Origin: an uncultured Muribaculaceae bacterium | GTDB taxonomy: Bacteria; Bacteroidota; Bacteroidia; Bacteroidales; Muribaculaceae | DNA length: 64,000 bases | Direction of reading: 5' to 3' | Assembly (NCBI GenBank): GCA_910584905.1 | Contig: CAJUCQ010000070.1 | Span: 1 to 64,000 of the forward strand | Part shown: positions 23,198 to 32,873 of the stretch, piece after piece | Numbering within the stretch: the first letter of the stretch is position 1 | Layout: every line of letters starts with the position of its first letter | The notes under the pieces: generated by a model | Database searches by the model: none | Told to the model about the DNA's origin: nothing | What the model saw: the letters and a program-made list of their open reading frames with translations, nothing else | Position numbers and translations under genes: made by a program

Positions 23198-25723
23198 ATG
23201 AACATTTCTTATAAATGGCTTAAGCAGTTCCTCACGCCCGAACTCGGCATGACCCCCGAAGAAGTTGCGGCGGCGCTGACATCCACCGGCCTCGAGACCG
23301 GCGGCGTCGAGCGCGTCGAGACAATCCGCGGAGGCCTCCGCGGAATAGTCATCGGCAAAGTGCTCACCTGCGTCGAGCACCCCGACAGCGACCACCTCCA
23401 TATCACCACCGTAGACCTCGGCCTCGCCGACGGCCCCGTGCAGATTGTATGCGGCGCTCCCAACGTCGACGCCGGGCAGACCGTCGTCGTAGCCACCGTA
23501 GGCACAACCCTCTACGACGCCGACGGAAACGAATTCAAAATCAAAAAATCGAAAATCCGCGGCGTCGAATCCTTCGGCATGATATGCGCCGAAGACGAAA
23601 TCGGCGTCGGCGCTTCGCACGACGGCATCATCGTCCTCGGCGACGAGGCCGACCGATTCATCGGACGCCCCGCCGCCGAATACTACCGCATCGAAGACGA
23701 CTACGTCCTCGAAGTCGACCTCACCCCCAACCGCATCGACGCGGCCTCCCACTTCGGCGTGGCCCGCGACCTCGCCGCTTGGCACACAGTCCACTCGACT
23801 CCCCTCGCCACAGTGCGCCCCTCGGTCGACGCATTCGCCATCGACCGCCCCGACGGCGCAGGCGTCACAGTCGACGTCCGCGCCGCCGACGGCGTCCGCC
23901 GCTACTGCGGCCTCACAATCCGCGGCGTCCGCGTGCAGGAATCGCCCGAATGGCTCAAAGACCGCCTCTCCGCCATCGGAATGCGCCCCCACAACAACAT
24001 CGTCGACATCACCAACTACATCCTCCACTCCTTCTGCCAGCCCCTCCACTGCTTCGACGCCTCGACCCTGAAGGGCTCGCACGTAGTCGTGCGCCGTGCC
24101 GCCGAGGGCGAGAAATTCGTCACCCTCGACGAAGTCGAACGCACCCTCTCCTCCGCCGACCTCATGATCTGCGACGGCGAAGACCCCAAGTGCATCGCCG
24201 GCGTATTCGGCGGACTCAACTCCGGGACAACCGAAAAAACCACCGTCGTATTCATCGAAAGCGCATGCTTCGACCCCACGAGCGTGCGTCGCACGGCCCG
24301 TCGCCTCGGCATCAGCACCGACTCGTCGTTCCGCTTCGAGCGCGGCGTCGACCCCAACGGTTGCATGTACGCCCTCAAACTCGCCGCCCTCATGGTCAAG
24401 GAAATGGCAGGAGGCGAAATCACCGGCGACATCGTCGACTACTACCCCGAGGCCGTAGCCCCCTACGCCGCCGAGCTGTCATACGCCGACATCAACCGCC
24501 TCATCGGACAGGAAATCCCCGCCGACACCGTCGACACAATCCTCAAATCGCTTGAAATCAAAATCGCCGGACGCACACCCTCGGCCGACGGCTCCGTGAC
24601 GCTCGCCCTCGAAGTGCCCACCTACCGCTTCGACGTGCGCCGCCCCTGCGACGTAATCGAAGAAATCCTCCGAATCTACGGCTACAACAACATCCGCGAA
24701 GACAACAGCCTCCACGCCTGCATCTCATACAAGACGGCCACCGACCGCGACGACGCCCTGCGCCGCCTCGTCTCCGAGCAACTCGTCGGCGCCGGATACA
24801 GCGAAATCCTCAACAACTCCCTCACCGCCGAAGGCTACTACGAAGGCCTCGCCGAATACCCCGCAGCCGAGCTCGTGCACCTGCTCAACCCTCTGAGTCA
24901 GGAACTCAACGTCATGCGACGCACCATGCTCTTCGGCGGACTCGAGACCATAGCCCACAACGTCAACCGTCGCGCCGCCGACCTCGCACTCTTCGAATTC
25001 GGCAACATCTACAGCTTCAACCCCGCCGCCGGGGCCGAAGAACTCAACACCGTAGCCGCCTACCACGAAGAGCCCCGCCTCGCCCTCTGGCTCACCGGCA
25101 ACAGCCGCCCCGCAGGCCACTGGCTCCGCCGCGATGAAGAAGCCGCATTCCACGACCTCAAGGCCACCGTCGAAAACATCTTCCGCCGCCTCGGCCTCGA
25201 GCCCGGAGCAAAAATAATCTTCGACTCCGAAGCCCCCGCCCAAGGCGACATCTTCGCCGAAAAACAGCGCATTATCCTCGGCCGAGGCGGAGCCGCCGCC
25301 ACCGTCGGATTCATCGGCCGCCTCGACCCGGCGCTCTGCCGCCGCCTCGACGTCAAGCCCGCCGTGTTCTACTGCGAACTCGCGTGGGGCGCGCTCTCGG
25401 CCGCTTCGGCAAAAGTGCGCATGGAATTCGCCCCCCTGCCCAAAACGCAGGCCGTAAAGCGCGACCTCTCGCTCCTTATCGACAAGGGCGTCAGCTTCGC
25501 CGAAATCGAAAAAACAGTGCGCGACGCCGAACGCCGCCTCCTCACCGGTGTCACCCTCTTCGACGTCTACGAAGGCAAAAACCTCCCCGAAGGCAAAAAG
25601 AGCTACGCTATCTCCATGACCCTGCAGGACCCCGAAAAAACCCTTCAGGACAAACACATCGAAAAAATCATGGGTAAGATCATCGACAGCCTCCGACGCA
25701 ACTTCAACGCCGAACTCAGATAA
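23198..25723 (+). CDS. pheT: Phenylalanine-tRNA ligase beta subunit
   Basis: The 841-aa protein has the full PheT domain order: N-terminal motif NISYKWLKQFL, an EMAP/tRNA-binding domain (VLTCVEHPDSDHLHITTVDL near residue 50), the B3/B4 editing domain, B5 (residues about 410-485), the catalytic-like module with NPLSQELNVMRRTML and LFEFGNIY, and a C-terminal FDX-ACB anticodon-binding domain from about residue 743 (FAPLPKTQAVKRDLSLLID). It pairs with PheS, whose gene is not in the window, to charge tRNA-Phe. Confidence 0.97.
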   Translation: MNISYKWLKQFLTPELGMTPEEVAAALTSTGLETGGVERVETIRGGLRGIVIGKVLTCVEHPDSDHLHITTVDLGLADGPVQIVCGAPNVDAGQTVVVATVGTTLYDADGNEFKIKKSKIRGVESFGMICAEDEIGVGASHDGIIVLGDEADRFIGRPAAEYYRIEDDYVLEVDLTPNRIDAASHFGVARDLAAWHTVHSTPLATVRPSVDAFAIDRPDGAGVTVDVRAADGVRRYCGLTIRGVRVQESPEWLKDRLSAIGMRPHNNIVDITNYILHSFCQPLHCFDASTLKGSHVVVRRAAEGEKFVTLDEVERTLSSADLMICDGEDPKCIAGVFGGLNSGTTEKTTVVFIESACFDPTSVRRTARRLGISTDSSFRFERGVDPNGCMYALKLAALMVKEMAGGEITGDIVDYYPEAVAPYAAELSYADINRLIGQEIPADTVDTILKSLEIKIAGRTPSADGSVTLALEVPTYRFDVRRPCDVIEEILRIYGYNNIREDNSLHACISYKTATDRDDALRRLVSEQLVGAGYSEILNNSLTAEGYYEGLAEYPAAELVHLLNPLSQELNVMRRTMLFGGLETIAHNVNRRAADLALFEFGNIYSFNPAAGAEELNTVAAYHEEPRLALWLTGNSRPAGHWLRRDEEAAFHDLKATVENIFRRLGLEPGAKIIFDSEAPAQGDIFAEKQRIILGRGGAAATVGFIGRLDPALCRRLDVKPAVFYCELAWGALSAASAKVRMEFAPLPKTQAVKRDLSLLIDKGVSFAEIEKTVRDAERRLLTGVTLFDVYEGKNLPEGKKSYAISMTLQDPEKTLQDKHIEKIMGKIIDSLRRNFNAELR

Positions 25724-25763
25724 ACGAAAACTCAAAAACAAATAATATCAAAGATTCCACACT

Positions 25764-26501
25764 ATGGGAAGAGCATTTGAATATCGCAAAGCCCGCAAGC
25801 TCAAACGCTGGGGCAACATGTCGCGCACTTTCACCCGCATCGGCAAGGAAATAACCATCGCCGCCAAAGCCGGTGGCCCGGACCCCGACACCAACCCCCG
25901 CCTCCGCGCACTCATGCAGAACGCCAAGGCCGCGAACATGCCGAAAGACACCGTCGAACGCGCCATCAAGAAAGCTACCGAAAAAGACGCCGGAGACTAT
26001 AAGGAAATCACATACGAAGGATACGGACCCCACGGCATCGCTATCTTCGTCGAAGCCGCTACCGACAACAACACCCGCACCGTCGCCAACGTACGCTCAT
26101 ACTTCAACAAGTTCGGCGGAACTCTCGGCACACAAGGCTCACTCACCTTCCTCTTCGAACACAAATGCGTGTTCAAAATCAAACCCAAAGACGGCGTAAG
26201 CCTCGACGACCTCGAACTCGAACTCATCGACTACGGCGTTGACGAACTCGGCCACGACGAAGACGAGGACGGCAATCAGCAGGTTGTGCTCTACGGCGCC
26301 TTCGAAGAATACTCCCACATCCAGAAATACCTCGAAGAAAACGGGTTCGAAATCATCTCATCCGAATTCGAGCGCATCCCCAACGACCTCAAGGACGTCA
26401 CCCCCGAACAGCGCGAAGCCGTCCAGAAGCTCCTCGACAAAATCGAAGACGACGACGACGTCCAGAACGTATTCCACAACATGAAGGAAGAAGAGGAATA
26501 A
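25764..26501 (+). CDS. YebC/PmpR family protein (TACO1-like)
   Basis: The 245-aa protein begins MGRAFEYRKARKLKRWGNMS and has the family blocks GGPDPDTNPRLRALMQNAKA, AANMPKDTVERAIKKA, YEGYGPHGIAIFVE and GGTLGTQGSLTFLFEHK. The acidic C-terminal end (EDDDDVQNVFHNMKEEEE) is usual for the family. Members act as transcription regulators or, by recent work on the family, help ribosomes translate difficult stretches. It follows pheT by 40 nt and ends at its own terminator, so it may share the pheT transcript. Confidence 0.95.
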   Translation: MGRAFEYRKARKLKRWGNMSRTFTRIGKEITIAAKAGGPDPDTNPRLRALMQNAKAANMPKDTVERAIKKATEKDAGDYKEITYEGYGPHGIAIFVEAATDNNTRTVANVRSYFNKFGGTLGTQGSLTFLFEHKCVFKIKPKDGVSLDDLELELIDYGVDELGHDEDEDGNQQVVLYGAFEEYSHIQKYLEENGFEIISSEFERIPNDLKDVTPEQREAVQKLLDKIEDDDDVQNVFHNMKEEEE

Positions 26502-26546
26502 GCCCCCGAAAAAGGCCCGCTCCTTATCCGAATTCAAAAATCACGA

Positions 26547-26586
26547 GAGCCACCCGCCCCTCCTCCGAGGCCGGGTGGCTCTTTCC
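26547..26586 (+). terminator. Intrinsic terminator after the YebC-family gene
   Basis: GAGCCACCCG (26547-26556) pairs with CGGGTGGCTC (26572-26581) over a 15-nt loop and is followed by TTTCC. It ends the pheT-yebC transcript. Confidence 0.78.
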
Positions 26587-26630
26587 ATGCCTCACGCCCC
26601 GACGCACGGAAAAACGCCCCGACACACTGA

Positions 26631-26662
26631 TTTGGGAGTCTTGATAGTTTTTTGTAACTTTG
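26631..26662 (+). promoter_or_regulatory. Promoter directly in front of the M15-like lipoprotein gene
   Basis: TTTG (26631-26634) and -7 TAACTTTG (26655-26662) are spaced by 20 nt. The -7 element ends only 7 nt before the ATG at 26670, so the transcript would start at or within a base or two of the start codon. Confidence 0.78.
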
Positions 26663-26669
26663 GAGATTG

Positions 26670-27425
26670 ATGAGACAAATCCTCCCCCTCCTGACCGCTT
26701 TAATTGCCGCCGCAGCCCTCGCAGCCTGCAGCAGAAGCCTCCCGCCCGAGCTACAGCGCATATCCCGCGAACCCGTCAGCCTCGACTTCGCGCCCGGCCC
26801 GTGGGACCACCCCCTCGACTCCGCCCCCGACAGCGGATGCGTGCGCATACGCTTCCCGCGCCTCGGCCCTATCGGCCGACTCTTCAACGACAGCAACCAC
26901 CGCCACATCGACGCCGCAAAAGCCGCAGGCATCGAACCCGTCGGCGACCTACGCTCCGCTTGGACACAAAGCCGCGGACTCAAACGCATAGCTTCCGGTC
27001 CCGGCTACTACCTCGCCCCGCTCACCCACTCCTACCCCTTCCTCGTCCCTGAAGCCTCCGCGCTCCTCGATGAAATAGCCGCACGCTTCGCCGACTCTCT
27101 CCAAGCCCGCGGCGGAGGCGCATACCGCCCGAAAGTCACAAGCGTGATGCGCACGCCCCACACCGTCGGCAAGCTCCGACGGGTCAACCGCAACGCCTCC
27201 GCAAACTCGGCCCACAGCTACGCCACAACCTTCGACATCAGCTACAGCAAATTCGCCTGCGACGACTCCACCGCCACGCGACGCACCTTCGAAGACCTCA
27301 AAAATCTCCTTGCGACAATCGTCCGCGACCTCCGCAACGAAGGCCGTTGCTACGTCAAGCACGAGCGCCGCCAAGCCTGCTTCCACATCACCGTCAGGCC
27401 CTCATCCGACCAAAACCAGCAATGA
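26670..27425 (+). CDS. Lipoprotein with M15-like (DUF5715-type) peptidase fold
   Basis: From the ATG at 26670 the product is about 251 aa; the TTG one codon upstream is in frame but less likely. The N-terminus is a lipoprotein signal ending in LAAC. The motif SAHSYATTFDISY matches the SxHx6D zinc-ligand pattern of M15 peptidases (VanY/VanX-like), and CFHITV near the C-terminus can give the last histidine ligand. I infer a peptidoglycan-acting D,D- or L,D-type peptidase facing the periplasm. It overlaps the AsmA-like gene by 4 nt (ATGA), so the two are coupled. Confidence 0.75.
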   Translation: MRQILPLLTALIAAAALAACSRSLPPELQRISREPVSLDFAPGPWDHPLDSAPDSGCVRIRFPRLGPIGRLFNDSNHRHIDAAKAAGIEPVGDLRSAWTQSRGLKRIASGPGYYLAPLTHSYPFLVPEASALLDEIAARFADSLQARGGGAYRPKVTSVMRTPHTVGKLRRVNRNASANSAHSYATTFDISYSKFACDDSTATRRTFEDLKNLLATIVRDLRNEGRCYVKHERRQACFHITVRPSSDQNQQ

Positions 27426-30400
27426 AAACAGCCCTGAAAGTCATCCTCTGGTCCATAATGGCCATTGTGCTCGTCATAGCCGCAACGCTCATCTGCGCGG
27501 TAAAGATACTCACGCCCGACCGCCTCACGCCCATCGTCGAGCGAGTGGCCAACAAAACCCTCGCCGCCGACGTCTCCCTCGGACGAGTGGCCCTCGACTT
27601 CTATCCCGCATTCCCCACACTGCGCCTCAGCGTCGACTCGGCCTGCGTCGTTTCCAAAGCCTTCGACGCCCTGCCCCCCGACAGCCGCAACGCCCTGCCC
27701 CCATACGCCGACACGCTGCTGACCTTCGACCGCTTCGCCGGCGCCGTGGCCCTCGACCGCCTCATCAGCAAAGGCGAAATAGCCCTGCGCGACGTCGTGC
27801 TCCGTGGCCCGGCCGTTAACATCGTCGTCGCGTCCGACTCCGTCTACAACTTCGACCTCATGGCCTCCGGCACCGACGACACCGACGACAGCCCGACGCT
27901 GATTCCGCCATTCAGCATCGACCGCTTCCGCCTCGAAGACGCACGAGCCATAAGATACTTCAACGCCGTCGACTCCACCGACGCCACCGTCGTGATCCTC
28001 GCCGACGCAGGCCTCGACGGCACACAAGCCCCGGCTTACCGCATCCGTATCGACGGAGCCGTCAACAGCCCCGCCGTCAGAAGCTTCACCGACATCGAAA
28101 ACATAAGCTTCGGCGCCGACGGGCGCGTCCGCTGGGACCCCGACGCCCCCCAAATGATAGCATTCGAGCGATTCAGCCTCTCAGGCGCATTCGTCAAAGC
28201 CGACGTCGACGCCGAAATCGACTTCAGCAAAAACCTCACCGTGCGCTCGGCGGCTTTCGCCCTGCACCCCGTGGCCGTCGACTCCCTCCTCTGCTTCGTC
28301 CCCGCTGACATGCGCAAGAAATGGCACCTCGCCCGTCCGTACCTCGCCACTCCGGCAACTGTTGCCGTCAAAGGCGCCCTTACACGCCCCTTCGACCTCA
28401 CCGTCGACACCATACCTCACGCCGCTATCGACCTCACCGTAGCCGACGCGCCCCTCAGATACGGCCAAATGCGCCTCGAAAACATAGCCCTCGACCTCGG
28501 AATCACACTCCGGGGCAACAACCCGGACTCTGCCCTCGTGCGCCTGCGCCGCTTCGAAGCCGCAGGCCCGGCAACGAGAATATCAGCCGAAGCAAGCGTC
28601 AGCGAAATCCTCCGCGACCCGCGATTCGACGCTTGCCTCAAACTCCGCTCCGACATCGCCCGCCTGCCCTCGATTGTTGCCGACCTCGCCGGAGGATACC
28701 TCTCCGGCACTGTTGACGCCGACGTCGACATTCGCGGACGACAAAGCATGTTCGAACCCCGCGCCTTCCACCGCCTCGAAATCGAAGGCCGGGTCGACGC
28801 CCGCAACTTCTACTACCTCCGAAACGACACCGACATGATGGCCGAAGTGCGCAAAGCATCATTCGACTTCGGCTCCGGCCGCCGCTTCGCCGACGACGAA
28901 GGCAAGCTCGGCGAACGCACCCTCACCGCAAGCATACGCGTCGACACCGCCAACATCCTCTCAGGTGGCATCGGCATGGGCATCGCCGACGTTGTGCTCG
29001 GCGTCGGCGTCGAAAACAGCGGCCTCAAAGACGACACGACTCTCGTCGTCCCCATGGGCGGTATCCTCAAAGTGGGCCGTTTCAACCTCTCAAGCGTATC
29101 CGACTCCGCAGGTATGCGCCTGCGAGGTCTCGAAGGACGAGTGAGCATGACTCGCTTCAAGGGCAAATACAAATTCCCCCGCTTCAGCTTCGACCTCATC
29201 GCCCAACGCATTTCGGCCGGCGCTCCCGCCGCAAGAGTGATGCTACGCGAACCCCACATCGTCTTCGAAGCCCACAAACTCCTCTCGCCGCGCATGCCCC
29301 GGAGCCTGCGCCGACTCACCGACTCCATCGCCGCTGTTCATCCCGAGCTTCCACCCGACTCGGTCTACCGCCTCGCAATCGAAAAGCGACGCCACAGACC
29401 CGGCGAAAAAATCCGCCACCGCGTCCACACCGAGCTGACCGCCGAAGAAACACAGATGCTCGAATGGGGCACCTCAAAAGCCCTGCGCCGTCTCCTCCTC
29501 ACGTGGGACCTGCAAGGACGCGTCACCACGCGGCGCGCGCGCCTCTTCACACCCGTATTCCCCCTGCGCAACCGCATCACAAACGTCGACATCCGCTTCA
29601 ACACCGACTCGATTATCCTCACCGACATCCGCTATAAAGGCGGCCGAAGCGACCTGACAGTCAACGGCATCGTCTCAAACATGCGCCGCGGATTCACATC
29701 CTCCGGATATAGAAGCCCCCTGCGCGCAAACCTCGCCATTACCAGCAAGGCCATTGACGTAAACGAGCTCGCCGCCGCCACATTCGCCGGAGCGGCATAC
29801 TCCGACCGCATGCGAAAAGGCACCGCCGAACACATCGGACTCGACAACTTCGACGGCAACGACGACGACCTCGAACGCCGGATAGCCGCCGCTACCGACT
29901 CCGCAGCCACAGGCCCGCTCCTGATTCCCACCAACATCGACGCCCAAATCAACGTCCGCGCCGACAGCATCTTCTACTCCGACCTCACCATGAGCCGCTT
30001 CTCGGGCGACCTCCTCATGTACAACGGCGCGCTAAACCTCCACAACCTCCGCTGCGCATCCGACATCGGCTCGCTCACTCTCGACGCCCTGTACAGCGCA
30101 CCCGGCCCGGACGACATGAAATTCGGATTCGGACTCGACGCAAAGGACTTCGACATCCGCGGATTCCTAAAACTCGTGCCCGCAATCGACTCGATAATGC
30201 CCCTTATGCGCGATTTCGGAGGCACGATTTCCGCCGACATCGCCGCAACATGCGACGTCGACACGGCCATGAACCTCGTCCTCCCATCCCTCGACGCCGC
30301 CGTCCGGCTTCAGGGCGACTCCCTTCAGTTCATCGACTCCGACACATACCGCACATTGGGAAAATGGCTCGGATTCAAAAACAAAGAGTCGAACATCGTG

Positions 30401-30979
30401 AAGCACCTCGACGTCGAGATGACAATCAAAGACGACGTGATGCAGATATACCCCTTCATGCTCGACATCGACCGCTACCGCCTCGGCGTGCAGGGCTACA
30501 ACGACCTCGCGCTCAACTTCAACTACCACATCTCCGTGCTCAAATCGCCGCTGCCCTTCAAATTCGGCATCACCGTCAAAGGCACCCCCGACGACTATAA
30601 AGTGCGATTCGGAGGCTCAAAATTCAAAGCCGACGCCCCGGCGGCAAGCATAGCCATTGTCGACACAGCCCGCGTAAGCCTTATTTCGCAGATTCAGAAT
30701 ATCTTCCGCCGAGGCGTAAGCCGTAGCCGCTTCGCCGTGATAAACACGACAGCACCTGCCCGACGCCCGGCCATCGACTTCTCCGCCGGAACCGACACCC
30801 TCTCGCGCGCCGACTCCCTCGCCCTGATTCGCGAAGGCCTCCTCGACGCCCCCGCAGCGCCCGCCGACGACGACAACGCCGACGACAAAAAAGCCCCGGC
30901 GAAGAAAAGCAAATCACGGAAGAAAAAAGCCGAAAAAGAAGCCGCCGTGTTGCCATCCGACAAAAAAAATAAAAAATGA
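27422..30979 (+). CDS. AsmA-like protein of the inner membrane
   Basis: I choose the ATG at 27422 (1185 aa), which overlaps the upstream stop; the longer frame is a shadow. A transmembrane segment (about residues 4-27, VILWSIMAIVLVIAATLI) is followed by an AsmA-type start (ILTPDRLTPIVERVANKTLA) and then a very long stretch of alternating strands expected of a bridge-like beta-groove protein. AsmA-like C-terminal blocks (YRLGVQGYNDLALNFNYHIS, FKFGITVKGTPDDYKVRFGG) are present. The last 60 residues are Ala/Lys/Asp-rich and charged. Relatives (AsmA, TamB, YhdP) move phospholipids between membranes; that role is an inference here. Confidence 0.85.
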   Translation: MKTALKVILWSIMAIVLVIAATLICAVKILTPDRLTPIVERVANKTLAADVSLGRVALDFYPAFPTLRLSVDSACVVSKAFDALPPDSRNALPPYADTLLTFDRFAGAVALDRLISKGEIALRDVVLRGPAVNIVVASDSVYNFDLMASGTDDTDDSPTLIPPFSIDRFRLEDARAIRYFNAVDSTDATVVILADAGLDGTQAPAYRIRIDGAVNSPAVRSFTDIENISFGADGRVRWDPDAPQMIAFERFSLSGAFVKADVDAEIDFSKNLTVRSAAFALHPVAVDSLLCFVPADMRKKWHLARPYLATPATVAVKGALTRPFDLTVDTIPHAAIDLTVADAPLRYGQMRLENIALDLGITLRGNNPDSALVRLRRFEAAGPATRISAEASVSEILRDPRFDACLKLRSDIARLPSIVADLAGGYLSGTVDADVDIRGRQSMFEPRAFHRLEIEGRVDARNFYYLRNDTDMMAEVRKASFDFGSGRRFADDEGKLGERTLTASIRVDTANILSGGIGMGIADVVLGVGVENSGLKDDTTLVVPMGGILKVGRFNLSSVSDSAGMRLRGLEGRVSMTRFKGKYKFPRFSFDLIAQRISAGAPAARVMLREPHIVFEAHKLLSPRMPRSLRRLTDSIAAVHPELPPDSVYRLAIEKRRHRPGEKIRHRVHTELTAEETQMLEWGTSKALRRLLLTWDLQGRVTTRRARLFTPVFPLRNRITNVDIRFNTDSIILTDIRYKGGRSDLTVNGIVSNMRRGFTSSGYRSPLRANLAITSKAIDVNELAAATFAGAAYSDRMRKGTAEHIGLDNFDGNDDDLERRIAAATDSAATGPLLIPTNIDAQINVRADSIFYSDLTMSRFSGDLLMYNGALNLHNLRCASDIGSLTLDALYSAPGPDDMKFGFGLDAKDFDIRGFLKLVPAIDSIMPLMRDFGGTISADIAATCDVDTAMNLVLPSLDAAVRLQGDSLQFIDSDTYRTLGKWLGFKNKESNIVKHLDVEMTIKDDVMQIYPFMLDIDRYRLGVQGYNDLALNFNYHISVLKSPLPFKFGITVKGTPDDYKVRFGGSKFKADAPAASIAIVDTARVSLISQIQNIFRRGVSRSRFAVINTTAPARRPAIDFSAGTDTLSRADSLALIREGLLDAPAAPADDDNADDKKAPAKKSKSRKKKAEKEAAVLPSDKKNKK

Positions 30980-31722
30980 CCGACAACGCCCTAAGATACA
31001 GCCTCAACGACGCCTTCCGGCGCTACAACCTCCGCACGGGCCTCAGCTTCGAAGGCGCTAAAGCAGCCCTCTTCGACATGGACGGAATCATCTTCGACTC
31101 AATGCCCGGCCACGCTCGGGCGTGGATGCAGATGTGCCGCGAAGAAGGAATACCCGCCGACGAAGACGAGTTCTTCATGTACGAAGGGCGCACCGGCGCC
31201 TCAACAATCAACATCCTATACCGCCGACACTACGGCCGGGAAGCCACCCCCGAAGAAATCGAACGCCTCTATCACCGCAAGACCGTCCTCTTCAAGGCCA
31301 TGCCCGAAGTAAACCTGATTCCCGGCGCGCGCGAAGCCCTGAAAGCCTGCGCCGACGCCGGAATCACCCCCGTGCTCGTCACCGGCTCGGGCCAAGGCTC
31401 GCTCCTCGAACGCCTGTCAGTCGAATTTCCCGCCGCATTCCCCCCCGGCCGCAGAATCACCGGACGCGACGTAGCCCGCGGCAAGCCCCACCCCGAGCCA
31501 TACCTCAAAGGCATTGCCGCCGCCGGAGACGACATACGCCCCTCGGCCTGCATCGCCATTGACAACGCCCCCCTCGGCGTGAAAAGCGCCGCCGCCTCCG
31601 GGGCCTTTACAATCGGCGTCCGCACAGGCCCAATCCCCCGCGGAATGCTCGCCGAATACGGCGCCGACATCGAAATTGATTCGATGTTGCAATGCACAAA
31701 AATCATATCTTGGTTGTTATAA
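30976..31722 (+). CDS. HAD-superfamily phosphatase (beta-phosphoglucomutase-like)
   Basis: The 248-aa protein starts at an ATGA overlap with the AsmA-like gene. HAD motifs are all present: motif I ALFDMDGIIFDSM with the DxD pair, motif II VLVTGSG, motif III lysine in RDVARGKPHPEPY, and motif IV CIAIDNAPLGVKSA. The helical cap between motifs I and II fits the beta-PGM/phosphoglycolate phosphatase subfamily. Its substrate is probably a small sugar phosphate. Compared with the usual acidic pair, motif IV reads IDN, so one acidic position differs. Confidence 0.88.
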   Translation: MTDNALRYSLNDAFRRYNLRTGLSFEGAKAALFDMDGIIFDSMPGHARAWMQMCREEGIPADEDEFFMYEGRTGASTINILYRRHYGREATPEEIERLYHRKTVLFKAMPEVNLIPGAREALKACADAGITPVLVTGSGQGSLLERLSVEFPAAFPPGRRITGRDVARGKPHPEPYLKGIAAAGDDIRPSACIAIDNAPLGVKSAAASGAFTIGVRTGPIPRGMLAEYGADIEIDSMLQCTKIISWLL

Positions 31723-31762
31723 TTCCATTATCCCTTCATTAATCTCTCCTGCCTCCCGCACA

Positions 31763-32833
31763 ATGGAACAACAACTCATCTACACAGCCTCGCCCGCATC
31801 AGCCCTCGACGACCTCACACAACGCCTCGGCAGTCCACGATGCGTCATAATCGCCGACGTAAACACCGCAGGCCTCGTCCTGCCGACCCTCAAAGCCGAA
31901 TCCGAGACCGCCGCTGCGGCCCCGCAAATAATCATCAAAAGCGGCGACGCCGACAAAAATCTAAACGAACTCACGGGCGTCTGGCGACAGATGGACAGCC
32001 TCCGCCTCGGACGGAAGGACATCGTAATCAACCTCGGCGGAGGCGTCGTCACCGACCTCGGCGGATTCGCCGCCGCAACATTCAAGCGCGGACTCCGATG
32101 CATTAACATGCCGACAACCGTGCTCGCCGCCGTCGACGCCTCCGTCGGCGGGAAAACCGGGATAAACTTCAACGGCGTAAAAAACCTTATCGGCACCTTC
32201 ACCGAACCCCTCGCCACAATCATCTCAGGCCGCTTCTTCGCCACACTCCCCCCTCGCGAAATCCTCTCGGGATACGCCGAGATAATAAAGCACAGCCTCC
32301 TCGAAGACGACCGCACATTCACCTACCTCCTGCACCACAGCCCCGCCGAACCCGCATTCTCCACCGCCGGACTCCTGCCCCTGATTCAGACAAGCGTCCT
32401 CACCAAAAAACGAATATGCGACGCCGACCTCCGCGAAAGCGGCATCCGCAAAGCCCTCAACTTCGGCCACACCGCAGGCCACGCATTCGAAGCCCTCGCC
32501 CTCAGACGCCAAGCACCCGTGCCTCACGGCTACGCCGTAGCTTGGGGCATGGTCACCGAGCTTATCCTGAGCCACATGCTCCTGAACTTCCCCTCCGAAT
32601 ACGTCGCCCTGCTCGCCCGATACGTCACCGAAAACTACGGCGCCTTCGACCTGTCGTGCAACGACTATCCCGAACTTCTCGAACTGATGTCGCACGACAA
32701 AAAAAACACCGACCCCGAAAAAATAAACTTCACCCTCCTCGAAGCCGTAGGCCGCCCGCGAATCGACTGCACAGCCGACCCCGAACGCATAAAAGTCGCA
32801 CTCGACATATACCGCGACTTCAGCGGACAATGA
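31763..32833 (+). CDS. aroB: 3-dehydroquinate synthase
   Basis: I start at the ATG at 31763 (356 aa, MEQQLIYTASPA), not the upstream in-frame start inside the HAD gene. Family motifs are clear: SGDADKNLNELTGVWRQM, the NAD-binding GGGVVTDLGGFAAATFKRG, TTVLAAVDASVGGKTGIN and the metal ligands in NFGHTAGHAFE and PHGYAVAWGM. The enzyme converts DAHP to 3-dehydroquinate, the second step of the shikimate pathway. It lies 40 nt after the HAD gene and 40 nt before the histidine kinase gene. Confidence 0.96.
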   Translation: MEQQLIYTASPASALDDLTQRLGSPRCVIIADVNTAGLVLPTLKAESETAAAAPQIIIKSGDADKNLNELTGVWRQMDSLRLGRKDIVINLGGGVVTDLGGFAAATFKRGLRCINMPTTVLAAVDASVGGKTGINFNGVKNLIGTFTEPLATIISGRFFATLPPREILSGYAEIIKHSLLEDDRTFTYLLHHSPAEPAFSTAGLLPLIQTSVLTKKRICDADLRESGIRKALNFGHTAGHAFEALALRRQAPVPHGYAVAWGMVTELILSHMLLNFPSEYVALLARYVTENYGAFDLSCNDYPELLELMSHDKKNTDPEKINFTLLEAVGRPRIDCTADPERIKVALDIYRDFSGQ

Positions 32834-32873
32834 CCTCTCGGCCACGGCTCAAAATACCAATCCACCACCTGCA

